Source of the DNA: Clostridium hydrogeniformans DSM 21757
GTDB taxonomy: Bacteria > Bacillota > Clostridia > Clostridiales > Clostridiaceae
Direction of reading: 5' to 3'
Length of the DNA: 64,000 nucleotides
Assembly: GCF_000686705.1 (NCBI RefSeq)
Contig: NZ_JMLJ01000003.1
Span: 186,001 to 250,000, forward strand
Positions 8,683 through 17,943 of the stretch are shown here, piece by piece (the stretch's first letter is position 1; each line of letters starts with the position of its first letter). Both the position numbers and the translations under genes were made by a program. The notes beneath the pieces are model-generated. The model saw nothing but the letters and a program-made list of their open reading frames with translations. It was not told the origin of the DNA and made no database searches.

Positions 8683-10047
8683 TTAAACTCCCCTTTCCAT
8701 TAATATTTCATTAATGTCCATTACATTCTTTCTATCAGTTACAAGTATTACTCCATCTCCATTCTTAATACAATCGTTTCCTCCTGGAATTATGGTTTTG
8801 GAATCTCTAACTATTGCAGCAACTAATACTCCCTTTTTAAAGTTTATATCCTTTAAAGGTATATTTAAACACTTAGTGGTTTCATTAGCTAAAAACTCTA
8901 ATGCCTCAGCCTTTTCCTCTACTATCTTATATAAATTTTTAATTGATGATCCATTCTTATTCTTTAAAGCTCTTAAATATCCTATTATTTTATTAGCTGT
9001 AACCATCTTAGGACTTACAACACTTTGTACCCCTACCTGTTTAACTATGCCATTATAGTTTACCCTGGTAATTTTAGCTATTACATTATTAACCTTTGCA
9101 TTTAAAGCAAAAAGTGAAGAAATTAAGTTTTCTTCATCCCTACCAGTTAATGCTATAAAAGCATCCATTTCTTTTAGGTTTTCTGATTCTAAGAAATCTT
9201 GATCTGTTCCATCTCCATTAATGATAATTGCCTCTGGCAACAATTCATTTAACTTTTCACATCTATCATATTCTTTTTCTACAATAGTAACCTTTGCTCC
9301 AATTTTACTAATACTCTCTGTAAGATAATAAGCTATCTTACCTCCTCCAGATATCATTACATTCTTAACTCTTTTTTTATATCTTCTTAAGTTCTTTAGA
9401 AATGTTTCTATGTTATCATGATCCCCTATAACATATATTTTATCATTTTCTTCAAGAACGAAATCTCCAGTTGGTATAAATACTTCATGCTCTCTTTCAA
9501 CTGCACAAATTATTACTGATGTCTTTGGAAATTTAATTTCACTTATTGGCTTTCCTACTATGTTATCTCCTGAAACAAGTCTAAAACTAACTAAATCCAC
9601 ATTTCCATCTGCAAAGTTTTCCACACTACAAATGGACGGGAACTTTATAAGTTTTCCAATCTCTAATGCTGCTTCCCTTTCTGGATTAATAACCATATCC
9701 ATTCCAAGTTCATTTTTTAAAATATTAAGCTCACTAGCATACTCTGGGTCCCTAATTCTTGCAATAGTATATTTTGCTCCTAGTTTTTTTGCTAATAAAC
9801 AGCATAGAGCATTTCTTTCATCCCTATTTGTCACAGCAATCATTACATCTGCTCTATTAACCTCAGCCTCTTTAAGAACCTTAACGCTTGTACCACTACC
9901 CTTTATACACATTACATCAAGATTATCAGTAGTACGTTTTAAAGCCTCCATATTCTTGTCAATAATAACAACATCATTACCTTCTTCAGATAGATGCTTA
10001 GCTAAGGTGTATCCTACCTTTCCATCTCCAACAATTACAATATACAT
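8683..10047 (-). CDS. trkA: TrkA potassium channel gating protein with two RCK domains
   Basis: 454 aa cytoplasmic protein with duplicated RCK_N/RCK_C units. The first Rossmann motif is IVGDGKVGYTLAKHL (about 4-18) with acidic VVIIDKN. The second is ISGGGKIAYYLTESI (about 232-246) with VTIVEKEYD. Each is followed by a TrkA-C domain. It forms the ring that gates the TrkH pore and binds NAD(H) or ATP (family knowledge). First gene of the trkA-trkH pair; ATG start with SD GGAAG. I see no c-di-AMP riboswitch upstream. Confidence 0.94.
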   Translation of the reverse strand: MYIVIVGDGKVGYTLAKHLSEEGNDVVIIDKNMEALKRTTDNLDVMCIKGSGTSVKVLKEAEVNRADVMIAVTNRDERNALCCLLAKKLGAKYTIARIRDPEYASELNILKNELGMDMVINPEREAALEIGKLIKFPSICSVENFADGNVDLVSFRLVSGDNIVGKPISEIKFPKTSVIICAVEREHEVFIPTGDFVLEENDKIYVIGDHDNIETFLKNLRRYKKRVKNVMISGGGKIAYYLTESISKIGAKVTIVEKEYDRCEKLNELLPEAIIINGDGTDQDFLESENLKEMDAFIALTGRDEENLISSLFALNAKVNNVIAKITRVNYNGIVKQVGVQSVVSPKMVTANKIIGYLRALKNKNGSSIKNLYKIVEEKAEALEFLANETTKCLNIPLKDINFKKGVLVAAIVRDSKTIIPGGNDCIKNGDGVILVTDRKNVMDINEILMERGV

Positions 10048-10483
10048 TACTTACTTCCTATCCTTTCATAAAAGCAATATATTATATTGTTAAATAATAA
10101 AATTACCCTCATTAACAATTAATACATCTTAAGTATTTTAAAATTATAAAGTTTATAAGTCCTACATTCATATTAATTATACATTATTTAATATTTTATT
10201 CAATATTCAATGCTTTTTTACACAATCTTATGTATTTATATAAATTTTTTCTATAATATTTAGTCCATGAAGATATCTATAATTACTCTGCAAATAACTT
10301 CAACTATAATCTTTACTATATATTGTACAATTTTCTTAGAATCTATGTACTTACCTAAAAAACTTGCCATCTATAATGACTTACTTTCTTAACAAAACAT
10401 ATACTTTTAATACGTATTCTCATCCTAAATTATATATTAAATAAGATTAGCCTAGGTATATATCCCATGCTAATCTTAAAATT
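10048..10483. other. 436-bp gene-free gap between trkA and the SNF2 helicase
   Basis: It holds the trkA leader, an inverted repeat ATTGTTAA/TTAACAAT (10086-10093 and 10112-10119, 18 bp apart) close to the trkA start that could be an operator, and the helicase terminator at 10442-10478. I see nothing else. Confidence 0.5.
10442..10478 (-). terminator. Terminator of the SNF2 helicase gene
   Basis: TAAGATTAGC and GCTAATCTTA pair around a 17-nt loop, followed on the minus strand by TTTAATAT. It begins 6 bp beyond the stop. Confidence 0.65.
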
Positions 10484-13400
10484 CTAATCCCTATTAAAAA
10501 GATTTAATAAATCTTCCTTTGATAGTTTATTAAAAGCATCACTATTTTTTAGTTCCTCATTAATAATACTCTGAATAAGATTTTTCTTATCCTCCTGTAG
10601 CCTAATGATACTCTCCTCTATAGTTCCCTTAGCTATTAGTTTAATAACTTCAACTATATTCTTCTGGCCAATTCTATGGGCTCTATCTGTGGCCTGATCC
10701 TCTACTGCTGGATTCCACCATGGGTCAAAATGTATAACTGTATTAGCAGAGGTTAAATTTAATCCTGTACCTCCTGCCTTTAAAGAAATTAAAAACACCT
10801 TCACTTTATTACCCTTATTAAAATCTTTAACTAACCTAACCCTGTCTTTAGATTCTGTAGCCCCATCTAAATAAAAATACTCAATATTTTTCTCCTCTAG
10901 AAATTTACCTAAGTTACCTAGCACAGAAGTAAATTGGGAAAATAATAATATCTTTTTATTATTACTTATGTGTTCCTCCAATAGTTCCATTGCTATATGG
11001 ACCTTACCACTTCCCCCTTTATAATCTTCAATTACAAGGGTAGGATCTAAACATATCTGCCTTAATTTTGTTAAATAAGAGAACACTTCTATTCTATCAT
11101 TAGTATTCTCCTTAATTTTCTCTCTAACTTCTTTTATATAAGAACTATATATGGCTTTTTGTGTATCAGTCATTTCAACCAATACTTTTCTTTCTCTCTT
11201 CTCTTTTAAATCCTCTAAAACCTCGCCCTTAGTCCTTCTTAAAATAAATGGTTTAATCAAATCTCTAAGAAGTTTTATCCCTTTATCCTGATTATATATA
11301 ACCTCTTTCTCAAAATCTTCTTTTGAATATAAATACCCTGGCATTATAAAATCAAATATGGACCAAAGCTCCATTAAATTATTCTCCATAGGCGTTCCTG
11401 TTAATGCAAATCTCATCTCTGCATTTATCCTCTTAAGAGAAATGGTGCTTTGAGCCTTAGGATTTTTTATATTTTGAGCTTCATCTATAATACAATAGTT
11501 AAATTTAATATCTTTATAGGTTTCAATATTATTTCTTAAAGTTCCATAAGTAGTTAAAATCACATCTGCTTCCTCTAAAGATTTCTTTATATCCTTATCA
11601 CTTCCATGTATAATCTTAACTTTTAAACTTTCCGAAAACCTCTCTATCTCCTCTTTCCAATTATAAATTAAAGAAGTAGGAGTAACTATTAAAGATTTTT
11701 TATCTTTCTCTGAGGTTAGAAAAGCTATGGTCTGAATTGTCTTACCTAAACCCATGTCATCAGCTAAAACCCCTCCAAAGCCTAAATTACTTATGGTCTT
11801 AAACCACCTAAATCCCTCTACTTGATAAGGCCTAAGATTTCCCTTTAACCCTTTAGGAACTAATATATCTTCATTATTCATACTTATGATTTTCTCTTCT
11901 ATATGCTTTAATAAATCAATACCTTTTCCTATGTTAAAACTTCTATCCTTTAAAGCTTCTAGAATATATAATGTCTTATTTTTATCTACTTCTATTGATC
12001 CCTCTTCCATACTTTTATTAGTAATCAATACTTGAATTAAGTTAAAAAATTCTTTTATACCTTCATCATTAAAGTCAATAAATATTCCATTTCTTGTTTT
12101 ATAAAACTTATTCCCTTGCTTATAGCTTTCAAATGCACTATTTAGTTCTCTTTCTTTAATATCTCCAATGGTATAACACATTTTAAATCCCATATTATCT
12201 TCATAGAAGTCTAAATTAATATAAGAGGAATTATATATATTTATATTCTTAAATCCCTCTCCTAAAATGACCTTTCCTAAAGAATATAAGCCTTCTTTTT
12301 TCTTAGTTAAAATATTAAAAAGTTCCTCATCTCCTCCAATAAATTTAAGTCTATTTTCTACCCTAATAAACTTATATCCCTCTAGAGTCATAAGTATCTT
12401 TTCTTCTTTTATACTATTATAGTTATTATCTAGGATATTTATCTTTTCATTATTATAAGTTTTCTCTACATTGCAGTATATATTCCCCCTGTCTTTATAT
12501 AGTAAAAACTCTAATTTAAATAATTCCTCTCCAAAAGCCTTTACTTCCTCAGAATAGGTAATATTACTTGAGATACTTTTTAATAAACAAGTAAGTTTAT
12601 TATAATTTTCCACGGTTTTATTATATAAAATTTTATCTTTCTTTTTAAACTTATCATACAATAAGGAATATTTACTAATCTGATTTTTTGATGGTAAATA
12701 TAATTCATCATTAAAAAGATATATGTCCCCTTCTTCACTTAAGGAAATAGGAAGTTTTTTATGAGTTGTTAAAACAAAACTATCCCCTTGAACTTTTAAT
12801 GTAAAGTTAAGAGGTAAATCTTTTTTATAAATAGAGGGAGTATACTCTATATCATTGTATTTAAATTTAATTTTCTCTTCTTTAGTATAATATAAAAATT
12901 CCTTAAGCTCTCTAGAGCTTACTATAAGACTTTTACCTGATGATATATACTCTTTTCTATTAATATATTTACTAATTAACTCTATAATTTTTTTATCTTC
13001 TTCTGATATATCATAGTCTAGAGGATTATATGTAAAACTATGATTTAAGAAAATATTCTCCTTATTCTTTAAAGCTAATATAAAAGATCTTAAGTCTGAG
13101 ATTAAGTATTTATGCTTTGCTCCTAATCTAAACTCTACCTCATAGTTATGATGTCCTTTTAAAAATCTATGGATTACATTCATATGAATAGTAACCTGTT
13201 GCTTTTTATTACTTCCCTCTATCCTTTTACTCTCTCTATTCCCTTCCTTATTATTTTTATAAAATGAATGTAGAAAACTGTATGCAGTAGCGGTTAAATG
13301 CTGACACATAAATAACTTTTTATTTATGGATATCTCTTTAAAATTTTCACAACTACATCTTACACTATTCAATTTTTTCTTTTTTAAATCTATTTTTATA

Positions 13401-13582
13401 TGAGTTTTAATTTCCTCATTATTAATTGGATTTAAAACCTGTCCATATATATTATATATTCCTTCTATGTTCTTTCCTTTAATCTTATCTGCTAATCTCT
13501 TATTAAAAATTTCTTCTCCCTTTATCCTCATTAAGCTAGAGGAAGTTTTTAAAAGAATCTCCTCTAATTCCTTTATATTCAT
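10484..13582 (-). CDS. SNF2-family helicase with N-terminal SWIM zinc finger
   Basis: 1032 aa. A SWIM zinc finger CxC...CxH is visible at C76, C78, C93 and H95. A long middle region corresponds to the bacterial SNF2-associated domain. The C-terminal ~480 residues are an SNF2 ATPase: Walker A in ADDMGLGKT (about 600), DEAQ box, SALTGTPMEN-type motif (ALTGTPMENN), then the helicase C lobe with GGTGLNLT and DRAHRIGQ. These proteins are DNA-dependent ATPases (RapA/HepA-like); the cellular role in clostridia is unclear. ATG start with SD GGGGTGAG. Single gene with its own terminator; I see no partner methyltransferase or nuclease that would suggest a defence island. Confidence 0.9.
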   Translation of the reverse strand: MNIKELEEILLKTSSSLMRIKGEEIFNKRLADKIKGKNIEGIYNIYGQVLNPINNEEIKTHIKIDLKKKKLNSVRCSCENFKEISINKKLFMCQHLTATAYSFLHSFYKNNKEGNRESKRIEGSNKKQQVTIHMNVIHRFLKGHHNYEVEFRLGAKHKYLISDLRSFILALKNKENIFLNHSFTYNPLDYDISEEDKKIIELISKYINRKEYISSGKSLIVSSRELKEFLYYTKEEKIKFKYNDIEYTPSIYKKDLPLNFTLKVQGDSFVLTTHKKLPISLSEEGDIYLFNDELYLPSKNQISKYSLLYDKFKKKDKILYNKTVENYNKLTCLLKSISSNITYSEEVKAFGEELFKLEFLLYKDRGNIYCNVEKTYNNEKINILDNNYNSIKEEKILMTLEGYKFIRVENRLKFIGGDEELFNILTKKKEGLYSLGKVILGEGFKNINIYNSSYINLDFYEDNMGFKMCYTIGDIKERELNSAFESYKQGNKFYKTRNGIFIDFNDEGIKEFFNLIQVLITNKSMEEGSIEVDKNKTLYILEALKDRSFNIGKGIDLLKHIEEKIISMNNEDILVPKGLKGNLRPYQVEGFRWFKTISNLGFGGVLADDMGLGKTIQTIAFLTSEKDKKSLIVTPTSLIYNWKEEIERFSESLKVKIIHGSDKDIKKSLEEADVILTTYGTLRNNIETYKDIKFNYCIIDEAQNIKNPKAQSTISLKRINAEMRFALTGTPMENNLMELWSIFDFIMPGYLYSKEDFEKEVIYNQDKGIKLLRDLIKPFILRRTKGEVLEDLKEKRERKVLVEMTDTQKAIYSSYIKEVREKIKENTNDRIEVFSYLTKLRQICLDPTLVIEDYKGGSGKVHIAMELLEEHISNNKKILLFSQFTSVLGNLGKFLEEKNIEYFYLDGATESKDRVRLVKDFNKGNKVKVFLISLKAGGTGLNLTSANTVIHFDPWWNPAVEDQATDRAHRIGQKNIVEVIKLIAKGTIEESIIRLQEDKKNLIQSIINEELKNSDAFNKLSKEDLLNLFNRD

Positions 13583-13818
13583 CTTCTCACCCCCTAAATT
13601 ATTAATATATGTAAAACTATTTTTAAAAGATTCTTTATAAGTAAAAGCCTTGTTAAGCTAAAATTTTAAGATTATAGTCATAAATGTTTTATAAGTAATA
13701 ACTATTATATCATAGGATTTAATTCCATTTAAAAGAGTATTCCTTATGTATTGAATAAAAATCCCTTCTACAATATATACTAACCTTAAATAACGCTAAA
13801 TATTAAGGAGTGAAATTT

Positions 13819-14019
13819 ATGGAAAGAGTACATTATAATGTATCAGGCATGGGTGGGACTGAAAGTAAAACCAAGGTTAAAAACGCCTTAGATAAAATAA
13901 AAGGAGTTCAAATGGTTAATGTAGACCTTGCTAGAGGAACTGTAGAGGTTGGTTATAATGAACCTGCTACCTCATCTGAAATTAAGGCTTGCATTGAAAA
14001 TACAGGATACAGTATTTAA
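13819..14019 (+). CDS. HMA-fold small protein lacking the metal-binding CxxC
   Basis: 66 aa from the ATG at 13819, which has AAGGAG 8 nt upstream; the in-frame GTG at 13810 overlaps that SD and is rejected. The sequence follows the ferredoxin-like heavy-metal-associated pattern (VHYNVSGMGG...ALDKIKGVQMVNVDLARGTVEVGY...IENTGYSI). The usual GMxCxxC loop reads GMGGTES, so the copper/zinc ligands are gone. It may be a structural or non-metal variant. Monocistronic, with a strong terminator at 14026-14070. No metal ATPase lies beside it. Confidence 0.8.
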   Translation: MERVHYNVSGMGGTESKTKVKNALDKIKGVQMVNVDLARGTVEVGYNEPATSSEIKACIENTGYSI

Positions 14020-14025
14020 TAAAAT

Positions 14026-14070
14026 GGGATGTGTTAAAATCTATAATTATTGATTTTAGGCATCCCTTTT
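14026..14070 (+). terminator. Terminator of the HMA-like gene
   Basis: GGGATG/CATCCC with an inner TAAAATC/GATTTTA stem, followed by TTTT. Confidence 0.85.
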
Positions 14071-14245
14071 CCATCTTATATATTACTTTCTTTTTAATAT
14101 ATAAAATGTTCTATCCAAAACTTTAAATACATGTGATCTAATATAACTAGCAGTGTTGATATGATTTATTTCTGTCCATTTTTAAAACAGTATTCATGGT
14201 ATAAATCCAAAATGTTATATACTGTAAATAGAAAACATATAATTA

Positions 14246-14285
14246 AAAGGACTAAATCCTGTTTAATGTAGGTTTTAGTCCCTTT
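14246..14285 (-). terminator. Terminator of the zinc-ribbon membrane protein gene
   Basis: On the minus strand AAAGGGACTAAA pairs with TTTAGTCCTTT (one bulged base), ending in TTTTAATT. It lies 14 bp after the stop. Confidence 0.8.
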
Positions 14286-14298
14286 CTATAACTTACTT

Positions 14299-14679
14299 TT
14301 AAAAGATAGCATCTTTTAAAAACGGTACTAATATCCAAATCAACATTACCAAAGCAACAATCCGTACAATTAGTGTAGTTTTTTTCACGCCTAGTAACTT
14401 AACTGTTTCTGGGGTACCAAATGGTAAAACAATAAATGTTCCAAATACCCCTACCCCTCCTATAATACTCATTATTACACCTATCTCTTTCCTTGCTGCC
14501 ATTAATATTATTCCTAGAAATATAATAATCATAGCTATGGAGAGGGATATAAGAAATGCTTTTGTCCTTTTACTTGCATATTGCTCAAAGTTATTATAAT
14601 TATCTTTGCACTGTATATCACAATAAGTTTTATCATTAGTTATTAATTTACCACAGTATAAACATCTTTTCTTACCCAT
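14299..14679 (-). CDS. Membrane protein with N-terminal zinc-ribbon-like motif
   Basis: 126 aa from the ATG at 14679, placed 8 nt after AAGGGGTGA; the upstream GTG at 14691 abuts the SD and is unlikely. The N-terminus has four cysteines arranged as CLYCG...YCDIQC (about residues 5-23), a treble-clef or short zinc-ribbon pattern. Three hydrophobic segments follow, AFLISLSIAMIIIFLGIIL being the first. It resembles the many short uncharacterised clostridial zinc-ribbon/TM proteins. Function unknown. It sits downstream of the EF-G-like gene on the same strand, separated by 52 bp, so it may be co-transcribed with it. Confidence 0.75.
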   Translation of the reverse strand: MGKKRCLYCGKLITNDKTYCDIQCKDNYNNFEQYASKRTKAFLISLSIAMIIIFLGIILMAARKEIGVIMSIIGGVGVFGTFIVLPFGTPETVKLLGVKKTTLIVRIVALVMLIWILVPFLKDAIF

Positions 14680-14731
14680 ACCTTTAATCACCCCTTAGTA
14701 TAATTAATAACTTAGCATATTGAAGTTACCG

Positions 14732-16696
14732 CTATTTATCCTTAACCTCACAATGCATATAATTTTCTGCTTCATACCCCTTTACTACATAACCTTGTCC
14801 CTTAGAACAGAAAATGGAATTAGAGGTATAATCACTATCTCCCTCCTTATTATATCCTATTTTTTCAATTATCTCATCACTATTATGACAAGACTCATAT
14901 CCCTTAAAAGTAAAGCTATAGCTTCCCTTTCCTTTAGTCAATGCCATAAATTCTAGTGGATAATTCATAAAGGTGGCTACTGGACCTACTCCTTTTATCA
15001 CAGCGCTTTCATTAAATAACTCAGGTCCTGTGAATTTTCCATTTAACTTTTGTATATCTGCCATAAGTCTCCCTATTTTATCTATATGTACCTGAAATTT
15101 AAATTCATAATAAGGTTCAAGTAATATATTCTCTGCTTTCTCTATCCCCTGTCTTAAGGCCCTAAATGTTGCTTCTCTAAAATCTCCTCCACTGGTATGT
15201 TTATTATGAGCCCTTCCTGTAAGTAAAGTAATCTTTAAATCTGTTAATGGATATCCTATAAGTAATCCATTATGATCTCTTTCAAATATATGTTTATGTA
15301 TAAGATTCTGATGCCCTAAAGATAGGTCATCTACATGGCATAAGTTCTCAAAAGTTATTCCACTTCCTCTTTCCCCACCTTCTATATTAAGATGCACTTC
15401 CGAATAATGACCTAAAGGCTCAAAATGACCATATCCATTAATGCTTCCATTAATAGTTTCCTTATATAAAATTTCACAGGGTCCAAAATCTACTTGAAAC
15501 TTAAACCTCTCTTCTACAACCTTCTTAATCACCTCTAACTGAATAGTTCCCATAATATGAATATGTATTTCTTTTAATTTTTCATGCCATATAACATTTA
15601 AGGATGGATCTTCTTCTTCTAATATTTTAAAGCTCTTTAATACTTCCCTTATATTTAATTCTTCTGAAAAAATAACCCTAGACTTTAAGGTAGGTATCAT
15701 ATTATATTTTGTTTCACATTTAAACTCTCCTACTCCTTGTCCCACCTTTGCACTACTTAATCCTGTTACAGCAAAGATTTCTCCAGAAGACACCTCATCT
15801 AAAGGCTTAAATTTATTACCATTATACCTTCTTATTTGAGTTACTTTTTCCTGAACCTTCTCTCCATGTTTTTCATAACAAATCTCATCTCTCACTTTGA
15901 GACTTCCTTTTAACCCTTTAATGTAACTAATTCTTACTCCATTTTCATCATACCTTACCTTATATACAATTCCTCCAAATATATTTTCATCCCTATATTC
16001 AGTGTAGGTAAAAATATGTAGTTTTTCTATAAACTCTTTTATTCCAATATCTAATAAAGCTGACCCATTAAACACTGGAAACATTTCACCTTTTTTAATT
16101 AAATCTTTCATGGATTTCATCCATAGAATAGAGCTGTACTCCCCTTCTAAATACTTATTAAAAAGATTCTCATCCCTTTCAGCAATAAATTCAATAAGGG
16201 GCCCCGCTATGTTATCTTCACTAAATCCTTTATCTAAAAAATATGTATCCCTTGAAAGTTTTTCTTTAATTTCTTCTAATACTCTTTTAGGGTCTGCCCC
16301 TTCCCTATCTACCTTATTAATAAAGAAAAAGGTAGGTACCTTATATTCTCTAAGTAAACTCCATAGAGTTTCTGTATGTCCTTGAACGCCTTCAACACTG
16401 CTTATTACTATAATTGCATAATCCATTATTCCTATAGCTCTCTCCATCTCAGTAGAAAAATCTATATGCCCTGGAGTATCCACTAGAAAATAATTATCTT
16501 CCTTATAAGTAAATACTCCCTCATCTGAAAATATTGTTATTCCTCTCTCTCTTTCTATATTATTACTATCTAAAAATGAGGTTTTATGATCTACCCTTCC
16601 CCTCTCTTTTATACTATGTGTATGATAAAGTATTTGCTCTGCAAAAGTAGTTTTTCCCGCATCTACATGGGCTAATATCCCAATAGTTTTATTCAT
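14732..16696 (-). CDS. EF-G-like translational GTPase, TetM-related but lacking the resistance loop
   Basis: 654 aa. The GTPase domain shows G1 AHVDAGKTT (9-17), G3 DTPGH and G4 NKVD, and the remaining length fits the EF-G/Tet five-domain plan. Databases usually label this group TetM/TetW-family. However, the domain IV loop that ribosomal-protection proteins use at the tetracycline site (SPVSTPADFR in its TetB(P)-like paralogue at 36848) reads AHNKHTSGGDFREATFRALR here. So tetracycline resistance is doubtful; it may be a housekeeping or stress translation factor. Start ATG with SD GGAGGGG. A copy of dispersed repeat 1 lies in its leader. Confidence 0.88.
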   Translation of the reverse strand: MNKTIGILAHVDAGKTTFAEQILYHTHSIKERGRVDHKTSFLDSNNIERERGITIFSDEGVFTYKEDNYFLVDTPGHIDFSTEMERAIGIMDYAIIVISSVEGVQGHTETLWSLLREYKVPTFFFINKVDREGADPKRVLEEIKEKLSRDTYFLDKGFSEDNIAGPLIEFIAERDENLFNKYLEGEYSSILWMKSMKDLIKKGEMFPVFNGSALLDIGIKEFIEKLHIFTYTEYRDENIFGGIVYKVRYDENGVRISYIKGLKGSLKVRDEICYEKHGEKVQEKVTQIRRYNGNKFKPLDEVSSGEIFAVTGLSSAKVGQGVGEFKCETKYNMIPTLKSRVIFSEELNIREVLKSFKILEEEDPSLNVIWHEKLKEIHIHIMGTIQLEVIKKVVEERFKFQVDFGPCEILYKETINGSINGYGHFEPLGHYSEVHLNIEGGERGSGITFENLCHVDDLSLGHQNLIHKHIFERDHNGLLIGYPLTDLKITLLTGRAHNKHTSGGDFREATFRALRQGIEKAENILLEPYYEFKFQVHIDKIGRLMADIQKLNGKFTGPELFNESAVIKGVGPVATFMNYPLEFMALTKGKGSYSFTFKGYESCHNSDEIIEKIGYNKEGDSDYTSNSIFCSKGQGYVVKGYEAENYMHCEVKDK

Positions 16697-16728
16697 ATTA
16701 CCCCTCCATTTGCAATATAAATTTTATA

Positions 16729-16821
16729 TATATATTGCATTAAATAATTTACATTTCATTGATTAATGACTTAATTGGTTTCGACTAAATCTAATGTAGT
16801 TTTAATATTAGAACTTATATA
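16729..16821 (-). repeat. Dispersed palindromic repeat, family 1, copy 1
   Basis: Reverse orientation relative to copies at 34309-34393 and 50461-50555. It shares TGCATTAA.TAATTTACATTT, GATGACTTAAT-like and the identical core CTAATGTAGTTTTAATATTA with the copy at 50461. It sits 33 bp upstream of the EF-G-like gene, so it is transcribed as part of that leader or contains its promoter. Confidence 0.75.
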
Positions 16822-17010
16822 TTAATTTAAATAAAAAAACTTACTACTTAGTTAATATTCTACTGTTCTTAAATTATATATTATCATATGACTCTTTCCT
16901 AGATTCTATATATATTTTATATAAATACACCCTATTATTTTTAAAATCTCTTTTTTAAGATTCCCCTTATTAGAGGATTATATTGAAATTCTCATATTAC
17001 CGTAAAACTC

Positions 17011-17044
17011 AAAAGAAATAGGGACCATACTCCCTATTTCTTTT
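17011..17044 (-). terminator. Terminator of the luxE-luxC-SDR operon
   Basis: Perfect 14-bp stem AAAAGAAATAGGGA with its complement, 6-nt loop. It lies 65 bp beyond the SDR stop. Apart from this and repeat 1, the 412-bp gap to the EF-G-like gene shows nothing. Confidence 0.9.
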
Positions 17045-17108
17045 AAGCAAGTTTAAATAATATTCTTATCTTTAAACTACTAACTTATAATTAATCTTAT
17101 ATTAATTT

Positions 17109-17894
17109 CTATTGAGCCATATTATTAGGCTGACAGCCTTCTAGCCACTTATAAAATTTTCTCCTTTGTATTCCTCCGTATATTGGATATACAAAAGGTA
17201 GTATTCTATTTAATACTCTTGAAATAGTATAAAATTTAGATGGGTAAATAAATCTTTTATCTTTTTTAATTCCATCAATTACTGCTATAGCCACTTTTTC
17301 TGGGTCCTGCATTGGTAATGGTATCGGTGCTCTATTGGCAGCATTCTTGAAAAAGTTGGTTTTCGTTGCAATTGGATAAACCAGTGATATAACCTCATTT
17401 TCCCTAGTTTCATGATTATAAACCCTTCCAAATCCATTTATAGCATGCTTTGTTGAACAATATAGTGAATATCCAGGTAAAGGTACCTCACTAACAGCCG
17501 AACAAGTTATAATAGCTGAATATTTTCTATCTTTATTTAACTCTCTCATTTTTTCAACAGAGTATATTGGTGAAAACACATTTACACTAAAAATCTCTTC
17601 TATATGTTCCCAACTTGGAGTAGTTAAATCCTCACAATAAGCAAAACCTGCATTGGCTATAAAGATATCTATGTTTCCTAACTTTTTTTCAGCAAATTCA
17701 AATAGCCTGTCTACTTCTTCTTTTTTAGAAATATCACAAGAAAATGGTATTATGTTATCTCTCCTTTCAATTTTATTTATATTTCTTCCTACAGCTATAA
17801 TTTTCACATCATACTCTTTTAACTTATTTAAAATTTCCCTTCCTATACCTGAAGAAGCTCCAGTAAGAATAATTGATTTATTCTTTAAATCCAT
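17109..17894 (-). CDS. Short-chain dehydrogenase/reductase of the luxCE operon
   Basis: 261 aa classical SDR. NAD(P)-binding TGASSGIG at 11-18, NAG at 81-83, catalytic Ser132, Tyr145 and Lys149 (YCSTK), and basic residues VGRN after beta-2 suggesting NADPH. A C-terminal hydrophobic/basic tail (ILPFVYPIYGG) could associate with membranes. It follows LuxC by 49 bp and shares the operon terminator. With an acyl-CoA reductase producing an aldehyde next to it, reduction of a long-chain aldehyde to the alcohol, or of a related ketone, is plausible (inference). SD GGAGGGAAGG. Confidence 0.85.
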   Translation of the reverse strand: MDLKNKSIILTGASSGIGREILNKLKEYDVKIIAVGRNINKIERRDNIIPFSCDISKKEEVDRLFEFAEKKLGNIDIFIANAGFAYCEDLTTPSWEHIEEIFSVNVFSPIYSVEKMRELNKDRKYSAIITCSAVSEVPLPGYSLYCSTKHAINGFGRVYNHETRENEVISLVYPIATKTNFFKNAANRAPIPLPMQDPEKVAIAVIDGIKKDKRFIYPSKFYTISRVLNRILPFVYPIYGGIQRRKFYKWLEGCQPNNMAQ

Positions 17895-17943
17895 ATCCTT
17901 CCCTCCATTATAAACATTAATTTTATAACTATTATCTATTTAT

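Noticed and set aside
9560-10093. 177-codon plus-strand frame
   Set aside because: Antisense to trkA over nearly its whole length and without an SD.
10484-13582. Part of a phage-defence island (DISARM- or BREX-like)
   Set aside because: The SNF2 protein has a SWIM domain and no adjacent methyltransferase, nuclease or phospholipase; the neighbours are ordinary housekeeping genes.
14720-14956. 78-codon plus-strand frame
   Set aside because: Overlaps the end of the EF-G-like gene in antisense; no SD, skewed composition.
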